This document shows positions 24,371 to 33,601 of a stretch of DNA of 64,000 bases, piece by piece. This stretch comes from Acinetobacter tibetensis (GTDB taxonomy: Bacteria; Pseudomonadota; Gammaproteobacteria; Pseudomonadales; Moraxellaceae). The notes beneath the pieces were generated by a model. That model did not search any database. It had not been told where the DNA came from and worked only from the letters and a program-made list of their open reading frames with translations. The position numbers and the translations under genes are program-made. Numbering within the stretch: position 1 is the first letter of the stretch; every line of letters begins with the position of its first letter. The stretch is taken from positions 2,976,001-3,040,000 of the forward strand of contig NZ_CP098732.1 in NCBI RefSeq assembly GCF_023824315.1. Direction: 5' to 3'.

Positions 24371-26464
24371 TTAAACTTGTTCAACATCTTTCATGGTTAA
24401 CTTGATACGACCACGGTTGTCGACATCAGCAACTTGTACTCTCACTTCCTGACCTTCAGCCAATACGTCTGCAACATTGGCAATACGTTCGTTCGAAATT
24501 TGTGAAATGTGAAGTAAGCCGTCAGTGCCTGGTAAAATATTTACGAACGCACCGAATTCAACAATACGAATGACTTTACCTGTGTAAATTGTGCCTGGCT
24601 CAATTTCAGCAGTAAGCGCTTGGATTTTTGCAACAGCAGCAGCAGCAGCGGCTTTAGTTTCACCAAATACACGAACTGTACCGTTGTCTTCAATATCAAT
24701 TGCAGCTTTCGTTTCTTCCGTAATGGCACGGATGGTTGCACCACCTTTACCAATCACGTCACGAATCTTGTCTGGGTTGATGTTGATTACTTGGAACGTT
24801 GGTGCATGCATTGAAATTTCAGAACGTGCACGAGAAATCACTTGATTCATTTCGTTCAAAATGTGCATACGACCCGCATACGCTTGATTCAATGCAGATT
24901 CCATGATTTCTTCAGTGATGCCTTCAATCTTGATGTCCATTTGAAGTGCAGTAATACCGTTTGCAGAACCTGCTACTTTAAAGTCCATATCACCTAAGTG
25001 ATCTTCGTCACCCAAGATGTCAGAAAGTACTGCGAAACGCTCGCCTTCTTTCACTAGACCCATTGCGATACCCGCAACTGGTGCTTTCAATGGAACACCT
25101 GCATCCATAAGGGATAAAGAAGCACCACATACAGAAGCCATTGAAGATGAACCGTTTGATTCAGTAATATCCGATACGATACGAATGACGTACGGGAAGC
25201 GGTCAGCCGCAGGAAGAACAGCTTGTACACCACGACGCGCCAAACGACCGTGACCAATTTCACGACGCTTAGGACCAGATTCACGACCTGTTTCACCGAC
25301 AGAGTATGCAGGGAAGTTGTAGTGCAACATGAAGTTGTCAGTTTTAGTACCTGCAAGGGTATCAACCATCAATGCATCACGTGTATTACCCAAAGTGGTG
25401 GTGACCAACGCCTGAGTTTCACCACGTGTGAATAATGCAGAACCATGCGCACGACCTAATACGCCCACTTGAACATCAATCGCACGAACAGTTTTCGTGT
25501 CACGACCATCAATACGTGGTTTACCAGACAAGATGTTGTCACGTACGGTGCGGTATTTCAAATCTTCGAATAATTCGTTTACTTCGTCAGCAATACCAGT
25601 TTCATCATTTTCAGGAACAAACTGTGCAACGGCTTCTGCATAAAGTGCATCAAGTGCCGCATAACGGTCTTGTTTCACTGCAATGGTATAAGCTTCAGAG
25701 ATTTTCGCTTCGAAAGCAGCTTTTAATTGCTCAAGAAGGACTTCATTTTTAGTTGGAGCAACCCAAGTTGACTCAACTGCACCCGCAGCGGCTGCAAATT
25801 CTTTAATTGCTTGAATCGCGATTTGCATTTCGTCATGACCGAAAAGCACGGCACCCAACATTTGGTCTTCTGAAAGTTCTTTCGCTTCAGATTCAACCAT
25901 AAGAACTGCTGATTCTGTACCTGCAACCACAAGGTCAAGATCACTTTCTTTCAACTGTTCGTTGTTTGGGTTAAGAATGTATTCACCGTTGATTAAACCA
26001 ACACGTGCGCCACCAATTGGACCACGGAACGGTGTACCTGCAATCGACATCGCTGCAGATGTACCTAACATTGCTGCAATATCAGCTTCCATAGTTTTAT
26101 CAGAAGAAATAACCGTTGCAGTTACTTGAATTTCGTTGAAATAACCTTCTGGGAACAACGGACGAATTGGACGGTCAATGAGGCGTGAAATTAAAGTTTC
26201 AGCTTCAGATGCACGACCTTCACGCTTGCCATAACCACCTGGGATACGACCCGCAGCATATTGTTTTTCTTGGTAGTTAACAGTCAATGGGAAGAAGTCT
26301 TGACCCGCTTTTGCTTTAGGCTGTGCAACAACTGCAACCAAAACAGTCACGCCACCCATTGTAACCACAACCGTGTTTGCTTGACGTGCAACACGACCTG
26401 TTTCAAGTACGACATTGTACTGACCGTATTGGAATTCTTTACGAATAATATTAAACATAGACAT
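24371..26464 (-). CDS. pnp: Polynucleotide phosphorylase
   Basis: This 697-residue 3'-5' exoribonuclease and degradosome component has two RNase PH domains (about 10-230 and 315-545). These are followed by a KH domain ([25 protein letters not shown], about 553-580) and an S1 domain ([33 protein letters not shown], about 620-655). The conserved [23 protein letters not shown] block is present. An AGGA lies before the start; an alternative start two codons later (MFNIIRK) is possible. rpsO lies upstream in the same direction, the classical rpsO-pnp order, so read-through is likely. A hairpin between them may control it. Confidence 0.97.
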   Translation of the reverse strand: MSMFNIIRKEFQYGQYNVVLETGRVARQANTVVVTMGGVTVLVAVVAQPKAKAGQDFFPLTVNYQEKQYAAGRIPGGYGKREGRASEAETLISRLIDRPIRPLFPEGYFNEIQVTATVISSDKTMEADIAAMLGTSAAMSIAGTPFRGPIGGARVGLINGEYILNPNNEQLKESDLDLVVAGTESAVLMVESEAKELSEDQMLGAVLFGHDEMQIAIQAIKEFAAAAGAVESTWVAPTKNEVLLEQLKAAFEAKISEAYTIAVKQDRYAALDALYAEAVAQFVPENDETGIADEVNELFEDLKYRTVRDNILSGKPRIDGRDTKTVRAIDVQVGVLGRAHGSALFTRGETQALVTTTLGNTRDALMVDTLAGTKTDNFMLHYNFPAYSVGETGRESGPKRREIGHGRLARRGVQAVLPAADRFPYVIRIVSDITESNGSSSMASVCGASLSLMDAGVPLKAPVAGIAMGLVKEGERFAVLSDILGDEDHLGDMDFKVAGSANGITALQMDIKIEGITEEIMESALNQAYAGRMHILNEMNQVISRARSEISMHAPTFQVININPDKIRDVIGKGGATIRAITEETKAAIDIEDNGTVRVFGETKAAAAAAVAKIQALTAEIEPGTIYTGKVIRIVEFGAFVNILPGTDGLLHISQISNERIANVADVLAEGQEVRVQVADVDNRGRIKLTMKDVEQV

Positions 26465-26598
26465 GTATTTTTTTCCTAGTTCTTGTGAACAGCTATTCTA
26501 GTGGAGACCCCTAAGGTTTGGCATTCGCAACCAAAAGCTTGCGCAAATGACAAAGCTTAGAAGCCGACCTCACTAGACACACTATTTTCAAACACAAA

Positions 26599-26623
26599 GA
26601 AGGAGCGAAACATTCGCCCCTTC
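26599..26623 (-). terminator. Hairpin between rpsO and pnp (terminator or RNase III-type processing site)
   Basis: Eleven-base arms GAAGGAGCGAA and TTCGCCCCTTC with one A-C mismatch surround a three-base loop; on the minus strand a T-rich run follows. In E. coli the equivalent region holds the rpsO terminator and the RNase III site that controls pnp. The role here is by analogy. Confidence 0.6.
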
Positions 26624-26713
26624 CCCATTATCTAGACATAGCTAGATATACTTCAGTTTTCAGTAATACAGCATTTGACATGCAATAATCCGAAAATAAA
26701 AGTTTCAATCGAA

Positions 26714-26983
26714 TTAACGACGTAAACCTAAAGCACCGATCAAAGCAACATAACGGCCATGATCTTTACCATTTAGGTAGTCAAGTAACTTACGACGTTG
26801 GTTAACCATACGGATAAGACCGCGACGGCTATGGTGATCGTGCTTGTGCTCTTTAAAGTGACCTTGTAAGTCATTAATTTGAGCAGTTAAAAGCGCTACT
26901 TGAACTTCTGGTGAACCAGTGTCGTTTTCAGCACGAGCAAATTTAGCGATAATTTCTGCGCGATCTGTGTTTGTTAAAGCCAT
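26714..26983 (-). CDS. rpsO: 30S ribosomal protein S15
   Basis: This 89-residue protein has the full S15 pattern: [22 protein letters not shown], then [32 protein letters not shown] and [13 protein letters not shown]15 binds 16S rRNA early in 30S assembly. A GGAGA precedes the start. A perfect inverted repeat TTTGAT-ACAA-ATCAAA (27015-27030) lies 32 bases upstream, probably in the leader, and might be part of an autoregulatory structure (unsupported guess). Operon with pnp. Confidence 0.98.
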   Translation of the reverse strand: MALTNTDRAEIIAKFARAENDTGSPEVQVALLTAQINDLQGHFKEHKHDHHSRRGLIRMVNQRRKLLDYLNGKDHGRYVALIGALGLRR

Positions 26984-27544
26984 TCGATTTCTCCGAGATG
27001 CTTAATTAATTACATTTGATACAAATCAAATTGATTCTTCAAAACCAATTTGACTGCCGTGCATCACTACAGCAAGTCCGATATTTTAAGGGAAAATGCT
27101 GCTGATTGCAAAATATGCGCACTATTTAAATTTACTAAACAAAAAAAGAACCTGGTTTTGGACTTCAAGTATCCAATCTGGAATGAAATGTCATGCCATC
27201 CAAAATTAAAATTTAAAAAATGAACATTGGATCACATTTTCAATAAAATTTAACTGTGAAAGATACATTTTCTGACTGAGTAAAATACCAAATCTAAGCA
27301 ATGCCCTTTTTAAGCCACAATACACAACTCTCTACCAATGCAATCATCCAACATCTATTTAAATAATAAAATGCCAGAGTATGACTGGTCCTGTTGTATA
27401 CAATAAACAGCACATCAGGCTTCAACCCCCAAAATAATGTGCTTTATTTCTCACTAAAAACGATTTAATACAAGTTTAATCCTATTTCAAACATTCAAAA
27501 TTTTGATACTTTTTGCAAATCCTAAAATATATTCATACAGAATG
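26984..27544. other. Intergenic region upstream of rpsO, no gene seen
   Basis: This 561-base stretch is A+T-rich with no credible frame on either strand. It should hold the rpsO promoter and leader. The only structured element noticed is the inverted repeat at 27015-27030. Together with the two candidate RNAs to its right it makes up the 1.09-kb protein-free gap between rpsO and recD. Confidence 0.5.
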
Positions 27545-27670
27545 AAAAAAGCCCAAGCAAAGCTTGAGCTTTTTTCATTGCGCTGTAGTTCTTATATTTA
27601 TTGTTATACTTGTTTTAATTATTGCGCATAATGCGCTTATTGTGACAAACAATCCTTGTTTCCACTTTAT
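27545..27670 (-). ncRNA. Candidate RsmX/Y/Z-like small RNA, distal copy
   Basis: On the minus strand, a perfect terminator ends at 27545: stem AGCTCAAGC/GCTTGGGCT with one G-U pair (27550-27570), loop TTT, then six T. Near the 5' end there are three GGA motifs, AAGGACA, GTGGAAA and AAGGATT. The last is presented as a five-base loop AGGAT on a perfect stem AAACA/TGTTT (27647-27661). A second hairpin GCGCA-TTA-TGCGC lies at 27624-27636. The 5' end is inferred from a CATAAG -10-like element (27674-27679), 67 bases from the upstream dyad. CsrA/RsmA-binding RNAs have this design. Detection rests on sequence only; the long A+U-rich middle is less typical. Confidence 0.4.
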
Positions 27671-27734
27671 GTCCTTATGTGTAATATTTTGCCACAATAA
27701 AATCAGAAGACTAGAGGTGTTTTTCCAAACTCAG

Positions 27735-27752
27735 TGTACGTTTTTGCGTACA
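27735..27752. promoter_or_regulatory. GacA-box-like 18-base dyad before the distal RNA
   Basis: TGTACG-N6-CGTACA is a perfect inverted repeat with six-base arms and a six-base spacer. The GacA upstream activating sequence known from Pseudomonas is TGTAAG-N6-CTTACA; one symmetrical change separates them. The distance to the candidate -10 of the distal RNA is about 67 bases. Confidence 0.5.
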
Positions 27753-27822
27753 TGGGTTTACATCAGCAAAAAATGAAGTCTATGAGAAAAAATGTATTGC
27801 TGAAAACAAAATTCAAGTCAAT

Positions 27823-27966
27823 AAAAAAGCCCTGTAGTCTCTCCCAAAACTACAAGGCTTAGCGGCTGTAAGTTTCCTCTTTCACCTACTTCACTGTAAG
27901 TTCGCTGTCATATTCCGACTTTGTTCTTATCCTTTTGCGATTATGGCTCAACATTCCGTGTTGTGC
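27823..27966 (-). ncRNA. Candidate RsmX/Y/Z-like small RNA, proximal copy
   Basis: Minus-strand candidate of about 140 bases with five GGA motifs. Hairpin 1: stem CAACA/TGTTG with loop CGGAA (27949-27963). Then an unpaired AAAGGATAAG; hairpin 2 GTC/GAC with GGAATAT in the loop (27907-27919), enclosed by TCGC/GCGA. Hairpin 3: stem GTAGGT/ACTTAC with loop GAAAGAGGAA (27868-27889). The terminator is stem AGCCTTGTAGT/ACTACAGGGCT (27828-27859), whose loop holds GGGA, followed by six T. The GGA-in-loop repetition is the mark of RNAs that sequester CsrA/RsmA. The 5' end is guessed from CATAAA (27969-27974). It could alternatively be only the recD 3' UTR and terminator. Confidence 0.5.
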
Positions 27967-28031
27967 TCTTTATGTGAACTCATCTTCTCAGAAACCGTAT
28001 GAAAGCTCTATGCGCAAATATCTTGAATCAA

Positions 28032-28049
28032 TGTAAGCTTTTTCGTACA
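28032..28049. promoter_or_regulatory. GacA-box-like 18-base dyad before the proximal RNA
   Basis: On the plus strand TGTAAG-N6-CGTACA (minus: TGTACG-N6-CTTACA) differs from the Pseudomonas GacA site TGTAAG-N6-CTTACA at one of the 12 conserved positions. It lies 25 bases past the recD stop and about 69 bases upstream of the candidate -10 of the proximal RNA, nearly the same spacing as for the distal copy. Confidence 0.5.
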
Positions 28050-28073
28050 AAGCATCCCATTATGTAGTACAAG

Positions 28074-29846
28074 TTAATAATCCAAGATACCTTTTATTTT
28101 TTCTAAAACTCCACTCATCCGAGTCGTCCTTTTAGACAACGCTTGTGCCAAAGCCTGAGGATCTGCCAATACACTCACCACCGTTTTAGCACGCGTAATT
28201 GCGGTATAAAGCAATTCCTGACTCAACAAATTTTGCGCTTGTGCATCCAAAACCACTGCCGTATGCGTGAACTCTGAACCTTGTGATTTATGAATGGTCA
28301 ATGCAAATGCAGTTTCTATACTTTTGGGTAGGCGTGTTGCCAGAACCCATTTTTCTAAACTTGGGAAATAGACTTCAAACTGAGACTGTCCTTGACGTTG
28401 CCTTTTAAAACAGATGCCAATATCCCCATTAGATAATCCTAATTGATAGTCATTATAAGTCATCATCACAGGGCGCCCGACATACCAGTCCCCTTGTTTG
28501 GTCGTGTAGCGACTGAGTTCATTCAGTAAGCGCTGTTCCATCTGTTGATTAAGCTGTTTCAAGCCAAATGCACCATGTCGAATGGCCGTGAGGATACGGT
28601 AATCATCAAAAACCTGAATCACATGCTGAAGAGAAGCATCTGGATCTTCCGCAGTCAAATGTGTTTTCAATACTTCAATATAATGCTGATAGCCCAACAT
28701 CAGTTGATCGTAATATTGCTCTGATGTTGGATGCGCTTGAGCAAAGTACTCCAGTTGCAATACATTCGGCATCTTGGCTAAAAGTGGTACAGCTTGGATT
28801 TCAGTCGGTGCTACCACCTGTTGGTGAAATTGTTCCAGCAAGGCTTGGGGGGATATGACTGCTGGCGGCTGCTGAATAAATGCTGCCATTTGTCCAATTA
28901 AGGCTTCACCATCAAAGCGTCGACTGGTCTTTAAATGTACCCGATTATCTTGCAACGCTTGCACCTGCTGTAAATCTGCCAATACTGCCCCAACATCAAC
29001 CGAGGCCAATTGATTGGCATCTCCCAATAAAATCAGTCGAGCTTGATTGGGCACGGCAGCAAGTAACATACTGGCCAGATTCAAATCCAACATCGAAGCT
29101 TCATCCACCACAATCACATCATAGGGTAATGGTTGTTCGGCATCATAACGTGGACGAGCAGAATGCCCTAAACCCAACAAGCGATGCAGTGTGACTGGAT
29201 TTAATTGTTTTAAAGCAGGAGTAACTAAAGGCTGCAATATCTCATCATTCAAGGCATTTTGCAGGGCTTCTTTCATGCGTTGCGCCGCCTTGCCTGTGGG
29301 TGCTGCCATCGCAATGCGTAAATGTGGTAAAGATTGGTTTAATGCCGCAATAATACGTGCCAAAGTGTAGGTTTTACCTGTACCCGGTCCGCCCGTAATA
29401 ATATTGAAAGCGTGCTGACACACCATGCTTAATGCCTGCTGTTGATGTTCATCACTCAGCAAACTTGAGTAAACTTGATGATCGACAACAGGAACCGTTT
29501 GTTGTTTTAACCTCGCCACGTGCCGTGCCAAAGTATCTTCTTGTTTCCAATAACGATACAGGTATAAATATTGTGCGTCATAAATGAAAGGGGCAACCCG
29601 ATATGCTACTTCATTTTCACCGATGGCTAAATGCCCCAAAGTTTGCACGGCATCAGGTTCAAACAACACACAACTGTTGCCCTGTAACATCGCTTCCAAT
29701 ACGGACTGTATAACGGCATCTGCTTGTGGGTTTGGCGTTGCACTAAAAGGAGGCTGCTGAAGATATTGACTCCACGATTTAATCCATTCAGCATTCAATT
29801 GCTGTTCCTGCTTGTTTTCCACACAGTTATCCTCAAAGTTATCCAC
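28074..29846 (-). CDS. recD: Exodeoxyribonuclease V alpha subunit RecD
   Basis: This 590-residue protein is the fast 5'-3' helicase motor of RecBCD. It shows Walker A TGGPGTGKTYTL (151-162), the helicase motif VVDEASMLDL, GDANQLASVDVGAVL, and the C-terminal ALTIHKSQGSEFTH and LYTAITRAK motifs of the RecD type. It is the last gene of recC-recB-recD; the recB stop is 17 bases before its start. The N-terminal codons overlap three tandem DnaA-box-like 9-mers, which give a four-residue repeat (MDNF EDNC VENK). Confidence 0.96.
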   Translation of the reverse strand: MDNFEDNCVENKQEQQLNAEWIKSWSQYLQQPPFSATPNPQADAVIQSVLEAMLQGNSCVLFEPDAVQTLGHLAIGENEVAYRVAPFIYDAQYLYLYRYWKQEDTLARHVARLKQQTVPVVDHQVYSSLLSDEHQQQALSMVCQHAFNIITGGPGTGKTYTLARIIAALNQSLPHLRIAMAAPTGKAAQRMKEALQNALNDEILQPLVTPALKQLNPVTLHRLLGLGHSARPRYDAEQPLPYDVIVVDEASMLDLNLASMLLAAVPNQARLILLGDANQLASVDVGAVLADLQQVQALQDNRVHLKTSRRFDGEALIGQMAAFIQQPPAVISPQALLEQFHQQVVAPTEIQAVPLLAKMPNVLQLEYFAQAHPTSEQYYDQLMLGYQHYIEVLKTHLTAEDPDASLQHVIQVFDDYRILTAIRHGAFGLKQLNQQMEQRLLNELSRYTTKQGDWYVGRPVMMTYNDYQLGLSNGDIGICFKRQRQGQSQFEVYFPSLEKWVLATRLPKSIETAFALTIHKSQGSEFTHTAVVLDAQAQNLLSQELLYTAITRAKTVVSVLADPQALAQALSKRTTRMSGVLEKIKGILDY

Positions 29847-29847
29847 A
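29815..29847 (+). repeat. Three tandem DnaA-box-like 9-mers at 12-base spacing
   Basis: TTTTCCACA (29815), TTATCCTCA (29827) and the perfect consensus TTATCCACA (29839) follow in the same orientation, separated by three bases each. They overlap the start of recD. Either a DnaA-binding array or a coding accident of the MDNF/EDNC/VENK repeat. Confidence 0.4.
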
Positions 29848-29863
29848 ACTTAATTCATTGTTT

Positions 29864-32800
29864 TTACACAACAGCCAAAGGTGTTGATGCACTTTTATGA
29901 ACATGCTCTTCAGCAAAGTAGCCCAATAATGCATCTAAACGCAATATAAACTCTGCATCAGGGCACCAATACTTTACCCCGTACTCGGCATCTCCATGCA
30001 TGCCCCGTAAATACAGATAACTTGCACCGCCTAAATGTTTTTGAATGTCATAATCTTGCAACTGCACTTGTAAATAACGATGTAACGCCACCAAATACAG
30101 CCCCGCCTGCAACCAGTAACTGGCATGGGACATGCTTTCTTGTAACTTTGTTGGCGTGTAATCCATAATATTTACACCCAAAAAATTACTCTTATAATCG
30201 GCAATCTGGTAACGCTGCCCATCGAAATAAACCAAGTCGATAGAGCCCGTTAAATAACGTGCCGAATTTGCAGGATTGAGTTCTGGCATATAAATGCCAT
30301 ATTCAGCATATAAGTCCTGTATGCGTTTAATCGCCAAAACGTGATTGGACAAGGCCAAATAAAATGGAAACTCTGCCAGATATGAGTCTGCGCCCAACTG
30401 GTTGAGGCAAAACTGCTGATGTAAGGGCGTAGACAACACCTGTGCCAACCATTCAGCCATCCACATCAGTAATTGTTCTTCATCCACCTGCTGAAAGTCT
30501 TGCTGATATTTTTCACACAACGCCTGCCATAAACTTGGATAATCATTTTTAAAACGACGACGGATTTCGATTTTCCAGTCCTGTTGCTGTTGAAAATCAA
30601 TGTGTTCAAAAATTTCATGCAAAAAATTACCCGCCAGAGTCCCCATCGGAAATTGACGCTGAATCCAATGGATCGGTTGCATAACCTCCTCAGACGATGC
30701 AACAACTTCGAGATTCATTTCATCCGCAGCACTTTGTCGCTGTTCACGCTGCACAGCCAATGCATCTAATGCTTGCTGCCGACTCAAATGCTGTGCCAAT
30801 GCACTAAAACTGGTTTTTGCACGCGGATAAAAACGTTGCGTTGGAAATTCGGCGGCATACAGTTCAGGAATGCGCTGATCTTGTGTACGTTTCAATACTG
30901 TAGGACATTCGGTTAACACCGCTTCATCGACACTATATGGATGCTGAAAAACCTGCGCAGCATGTCCACGCCAAAATGCCAAGCCCGTGGTCGATTTACC
31001 TGCCTGATCTTGTAATATGGCATAAACCCGATGACTGGCACGGGTCAGTGCCACATACCATAAACGATGCTGCTCCGCTTCTGCCCGTGCATTATGCTGT
31101 TGAATTGCCAGCTCATCCAAAAGATGCTTGTCATTCACCGCAATCACACGCTGCATTTCGGGCTGCCCTGTAGCGGGATCGGGTAATTGTTGCGTAGAGA
31201 AATTCAGGGTTTTGTTCATTTCCCGAAAATCTTTATCAGCGCCTAACAAAAACACCAGCTTAAACTCTAAGCCTTTGGATTGGTGAATGGTCATCAACTG
31301 CACGCCCGCCTCATTCGACAGTTTTCGTTCCAGTTCCCATTCACGCTCACTCGGTGCTTGAATCTGCCTGAGATACCAGTGATATAGCGCCTGTGGTCCC
31401 TGAAATTGCTCACTGTGTTGACTGAGCAACTCAGTTAAATGGCGTAAGTTCACCACACAGCGTTCATTGTCGCGGCTTTGGCTTGCCACCAGATTTGACC
31501 ATGCCTTAAATAGGTTTAAAGCATATTGCCAAGCGCTTAAAAAGCCTGTGTTAAACCACATTTCCCGAATGTAATCAAAATCTTCAATAAACTGACTCAA
31601 TCCTTCGGGGCGTTGTTCCAATGCTATCAATTGACTGAGTTGGAAGTTCAGTAACCGTGTGAGTAATGCCCGCTTGACCTTGGCTTCATCATAAGGATGC
31701 ATGATTGCGGTCAAAATGGCCGCTACGTCCTGTGCAATCGCGCTATCAAATACGCTACGTTTGGAAGGACGATTAACCCGAATCCCCAAACGCTCTAGCT
31801 CATATTGCACCTTATCTAGCCCATCATGGCTTTTGGATAAAATTGCAATATCATTTTCATCAATGCCACGGTTGCCTGTGGCTTCTGCCAAATACAACTG
31901 CTGCTGAATACCTTGATTCAGCAAATCACGGATTTTCCACGCCACTTGAATAAATTCATCTTTCTTGTCTTGTAGCATCAACCAGCGCAAAGGCTGATGA
32001 TTGTTGCCTTGCGCATCCACCAGAACTGGATGTGGTCGTGGCCCTGCCTCAACGGCGCTATATTCAACCTCTTCTCCCAATTGGATTTGACGCTGAAATA
32101 AAGCATCGACCACCGTGACCAATTCAGGTACAGAACGATGATTGTATTTCAGACTGTACAGTCGGCCTTGCTTACTCAGTACATCGGCACGCGCTTTGTT
32201 ATAGGTCAGCATGTCTCCGCCACGGAAGCCGTAAATCGCCTGTTTCGGATCACCCACCATTATCATGCAGCCTTTGGCATAATGTCCTGCATCACGCCAG
32301 ATACGTGCCAGCATATTGTCCTGATCTTGATTGGTATCCTGAAACTCATCCACCAAAATTAAGGGATAACGGGCTTGAACAAAACGGGCAAAGCGCGCGC
32401 CTTGTGCATCTTGTAAGGCATCGGCCAAAGTACGAATTTGCTGCGCAAAGGTAGTTTCGCCCTTTTGCTGCAAGATTTGCGGCAAGCGTTTTTTCACTTC
32501 CGAGGCCAGATAGAACTGCAAATAACTGTCCAGTGTTTCTAGATCAAAACTGAGCTGGTCTAGACTGTGCATAAAAGCCGTCAGTTCACGAATCAGAGGA
32601 TGCTGTTGAAATCCCTGTAAGACCTCATCTGGGCATTTGTTCAATACTTTGTGGGTGGCATCGCTCAGATTTTTCAGGGTTTCGGCATATAAGGGCGCGA
32701 ATAAAGCATAAGTGCCTTGCTGCTTTAACACCTCCAACAATTCAGGCAGCTTGATCGTCAAGAGTTGCTGTAATTTGTTGTCATCACGCCATTTCTTGGC

Positions 32801-33601
32801 CAGTAACTTAAAATGGGCTCCTTCGGCAGAATAATAGTCTGCCAATTCAGACAGACGACTCCAATCCAGCCCCAATAAATGTTCGACTTGACGACTAAAG
32901 CCTTCTACATCGACTTCTGGGGCAGCCACCGCCTGAAAATGTGCGGAAGCAAAATTTAGACTGTTTTCTACCACCGCCACATAAGCCTGTTGCGACTTTA
33001 ATTTTTTATTCAGCAGCAGATAATCCAGAATATTTTGCGGTTGCTGCTGAATCCATTCACGCAGTACGTCGTGAATCAATTGCTGGGTATATTGTTTGGC
33101 GTCATCGGTAATTTCTACCCGCTCAATTTTGCCACTTTCAAAGGCAAATTCACGTAGCAACTTCTGGCTAAAACTATCCAAGGTTCCAACAAAGAGTTCA
33201 TCCAGTTGATCAATCACCAATTTAAGCCGTTCACGCGCATAGTCCACCCGCGGTGCATAATCCTGTAAAACTTTTTGATATAAAGGATCGGATTCTGTCG
33301 TGATTTTCTGTTGTAGCTCCGATTGCGTCAGGCTTTGGCACGTCTCAAAGTAACGTAAAGTATCTAGCAAACGACTGCGAATCCGTCCCTTTAATTCTGC
33401 CGCTGCCGCACGGGTAAACGTGGTGGCAATCACCTGATTCGGGAGATAATCACCTAAGAAAATTCGTACCATTAAACTAGACAAGGTAAAAGTTTTGCCT
33501 GTGCCTGCCGAAGCTTCAATCCAGTGCAGCCCTTTAAACTGCATATCCACAATCGGATGATAAGAAGTTGAAGCAGGTGGAATTACGGTGCTCATCTGCA
33601 T
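29864..33601 (-). CDS. recB: Exodeoxyribonuclease V beta subunit RecB
   Basis: This 1245-residue subunit carries the slow 3'-5' helicase and the only nuclease of RecBCD. Walker A EASAGTGKTFTL is at 29-40, the DEFQDTN box follows in the first 420 residues, then TIHQSKGLEFKLVFLLGAD and LWYVALTRASHRVYA. In the C-terminal nuclease domain GSIDLVYFDG and IADYKSN supply the catalytic Asp-Asp-Lys motif. The start shares one base with the recC stop (TAATG); MSTVIPP two codons later is an alternative start. Confidence 0.97.
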   Translation of the reverse strand: MQMSTVIPPASTSYHPIVDMQFKGLHWIEASAGTGKTFTLSSLMVRIFLGDYLPNQVIATTFTRAAAAELKGRIRSRLLDTLRYFETCQSLTQSELQQKITTESDPLYQKVLQDYAPRVDYARERLKLVIDQLDELFVGTLDSFSQKLLREFAFESGKIERVEITDDAKQYTQQLIHDVLREWIQQQPQNILDYLLLNKKLKSQQAYVAVVENSLNFASAHFQAVAAPEVDVEGFSRQVEHLLGLDWSRLSELADYYSAEGAHFKLLAKKWRDDNKLQQLLTIKLPELLEVLKQQGTYALFAPLYAETLKNLSDATHKVLNKCPDEVLQGFQQHPLIRELTAFMHSLDQLSFDLETLDSYLQFYLASEVKKRLPQILQQKGETTFAQQIRTLADALQDAQGARFARFVQARYPLILVDEFQDTNQDQDNMLARIWRDAGHYAKGCMIMVGDPKQAIYGFRGGDMLTYNKARADVLSKQGRLYSLKYNHRSVPELVTVVDALFQRQIQLGEEVEYSAVEAGPRPHPVLVDAQGNNHQPLRWLMLQDKKDEFIQVAWKIRDLLNQGIQQQLYLAEATGNRGIDENDIAILSKSHDGLDKVQYELERLGIRVNRPSKRSVFDSAIAQDVAAILTAIMHPYDEAKVKRALLTRLLNFQLSQLIALEQRPEGLSQFIEDFDYIREMWFNTGFLSAWQYALNLFKAWSNLVASQSRDNERCVVNLRHLTELLSQHSEQFQGPQALYHWYLRQIQAPSEREWELERKLSNEAGVQLMTIHQSKGLEFKLVFLLGADKDFREMNKTLNFSTQQLPDPATGQPEMQRVIAVNDKHLLDELAIQQHNARAEAEQHRLWYVALTRASHRVYAILQDQAGKSTTGLAFWRGHAAQVFQHPYSVDEAVLTECPTVLKRTQDQRIPELYAAEFPTQRFYPRAKTSFSALAQHLSRQQALDALAVQREQRQSAADEMNLEVVASSEEVMQPIHWIQRQFPMGTLAGNFLHEIFEHIDFQQQQDWKIEIRRRFKNDYPSLWQALCEKYQQDFQQVDEEQLLMWMAEWLAQVLSTPLHQQFCLNQLGADSYLAEFPFYLALSNHVLAIKRIQDLYAEYGIYMPELNPANSARYLTGSIDLVYFDGQRYQIADYKSNFLGVNIMDYTPTKLQESMSHASYWLQAGLYLVALHRYLQVQLQDYDIQKHLGGASYLYLRGMHGDAEYGVKYWCPDAEFILRLDALLGYFAEEHVHKSASTPLAVV

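Noticed and set aside
27564..27776. Plus-strand hydrophobic 70-codon frame in the rpsO-recD gap
   Set aside because: It would start with TTG inside a terminator stem, has no ribosome binding site, and runs antisense across the dyad and the candidate RNA. Its hydrophobicity is explained by the T-rich DNA.
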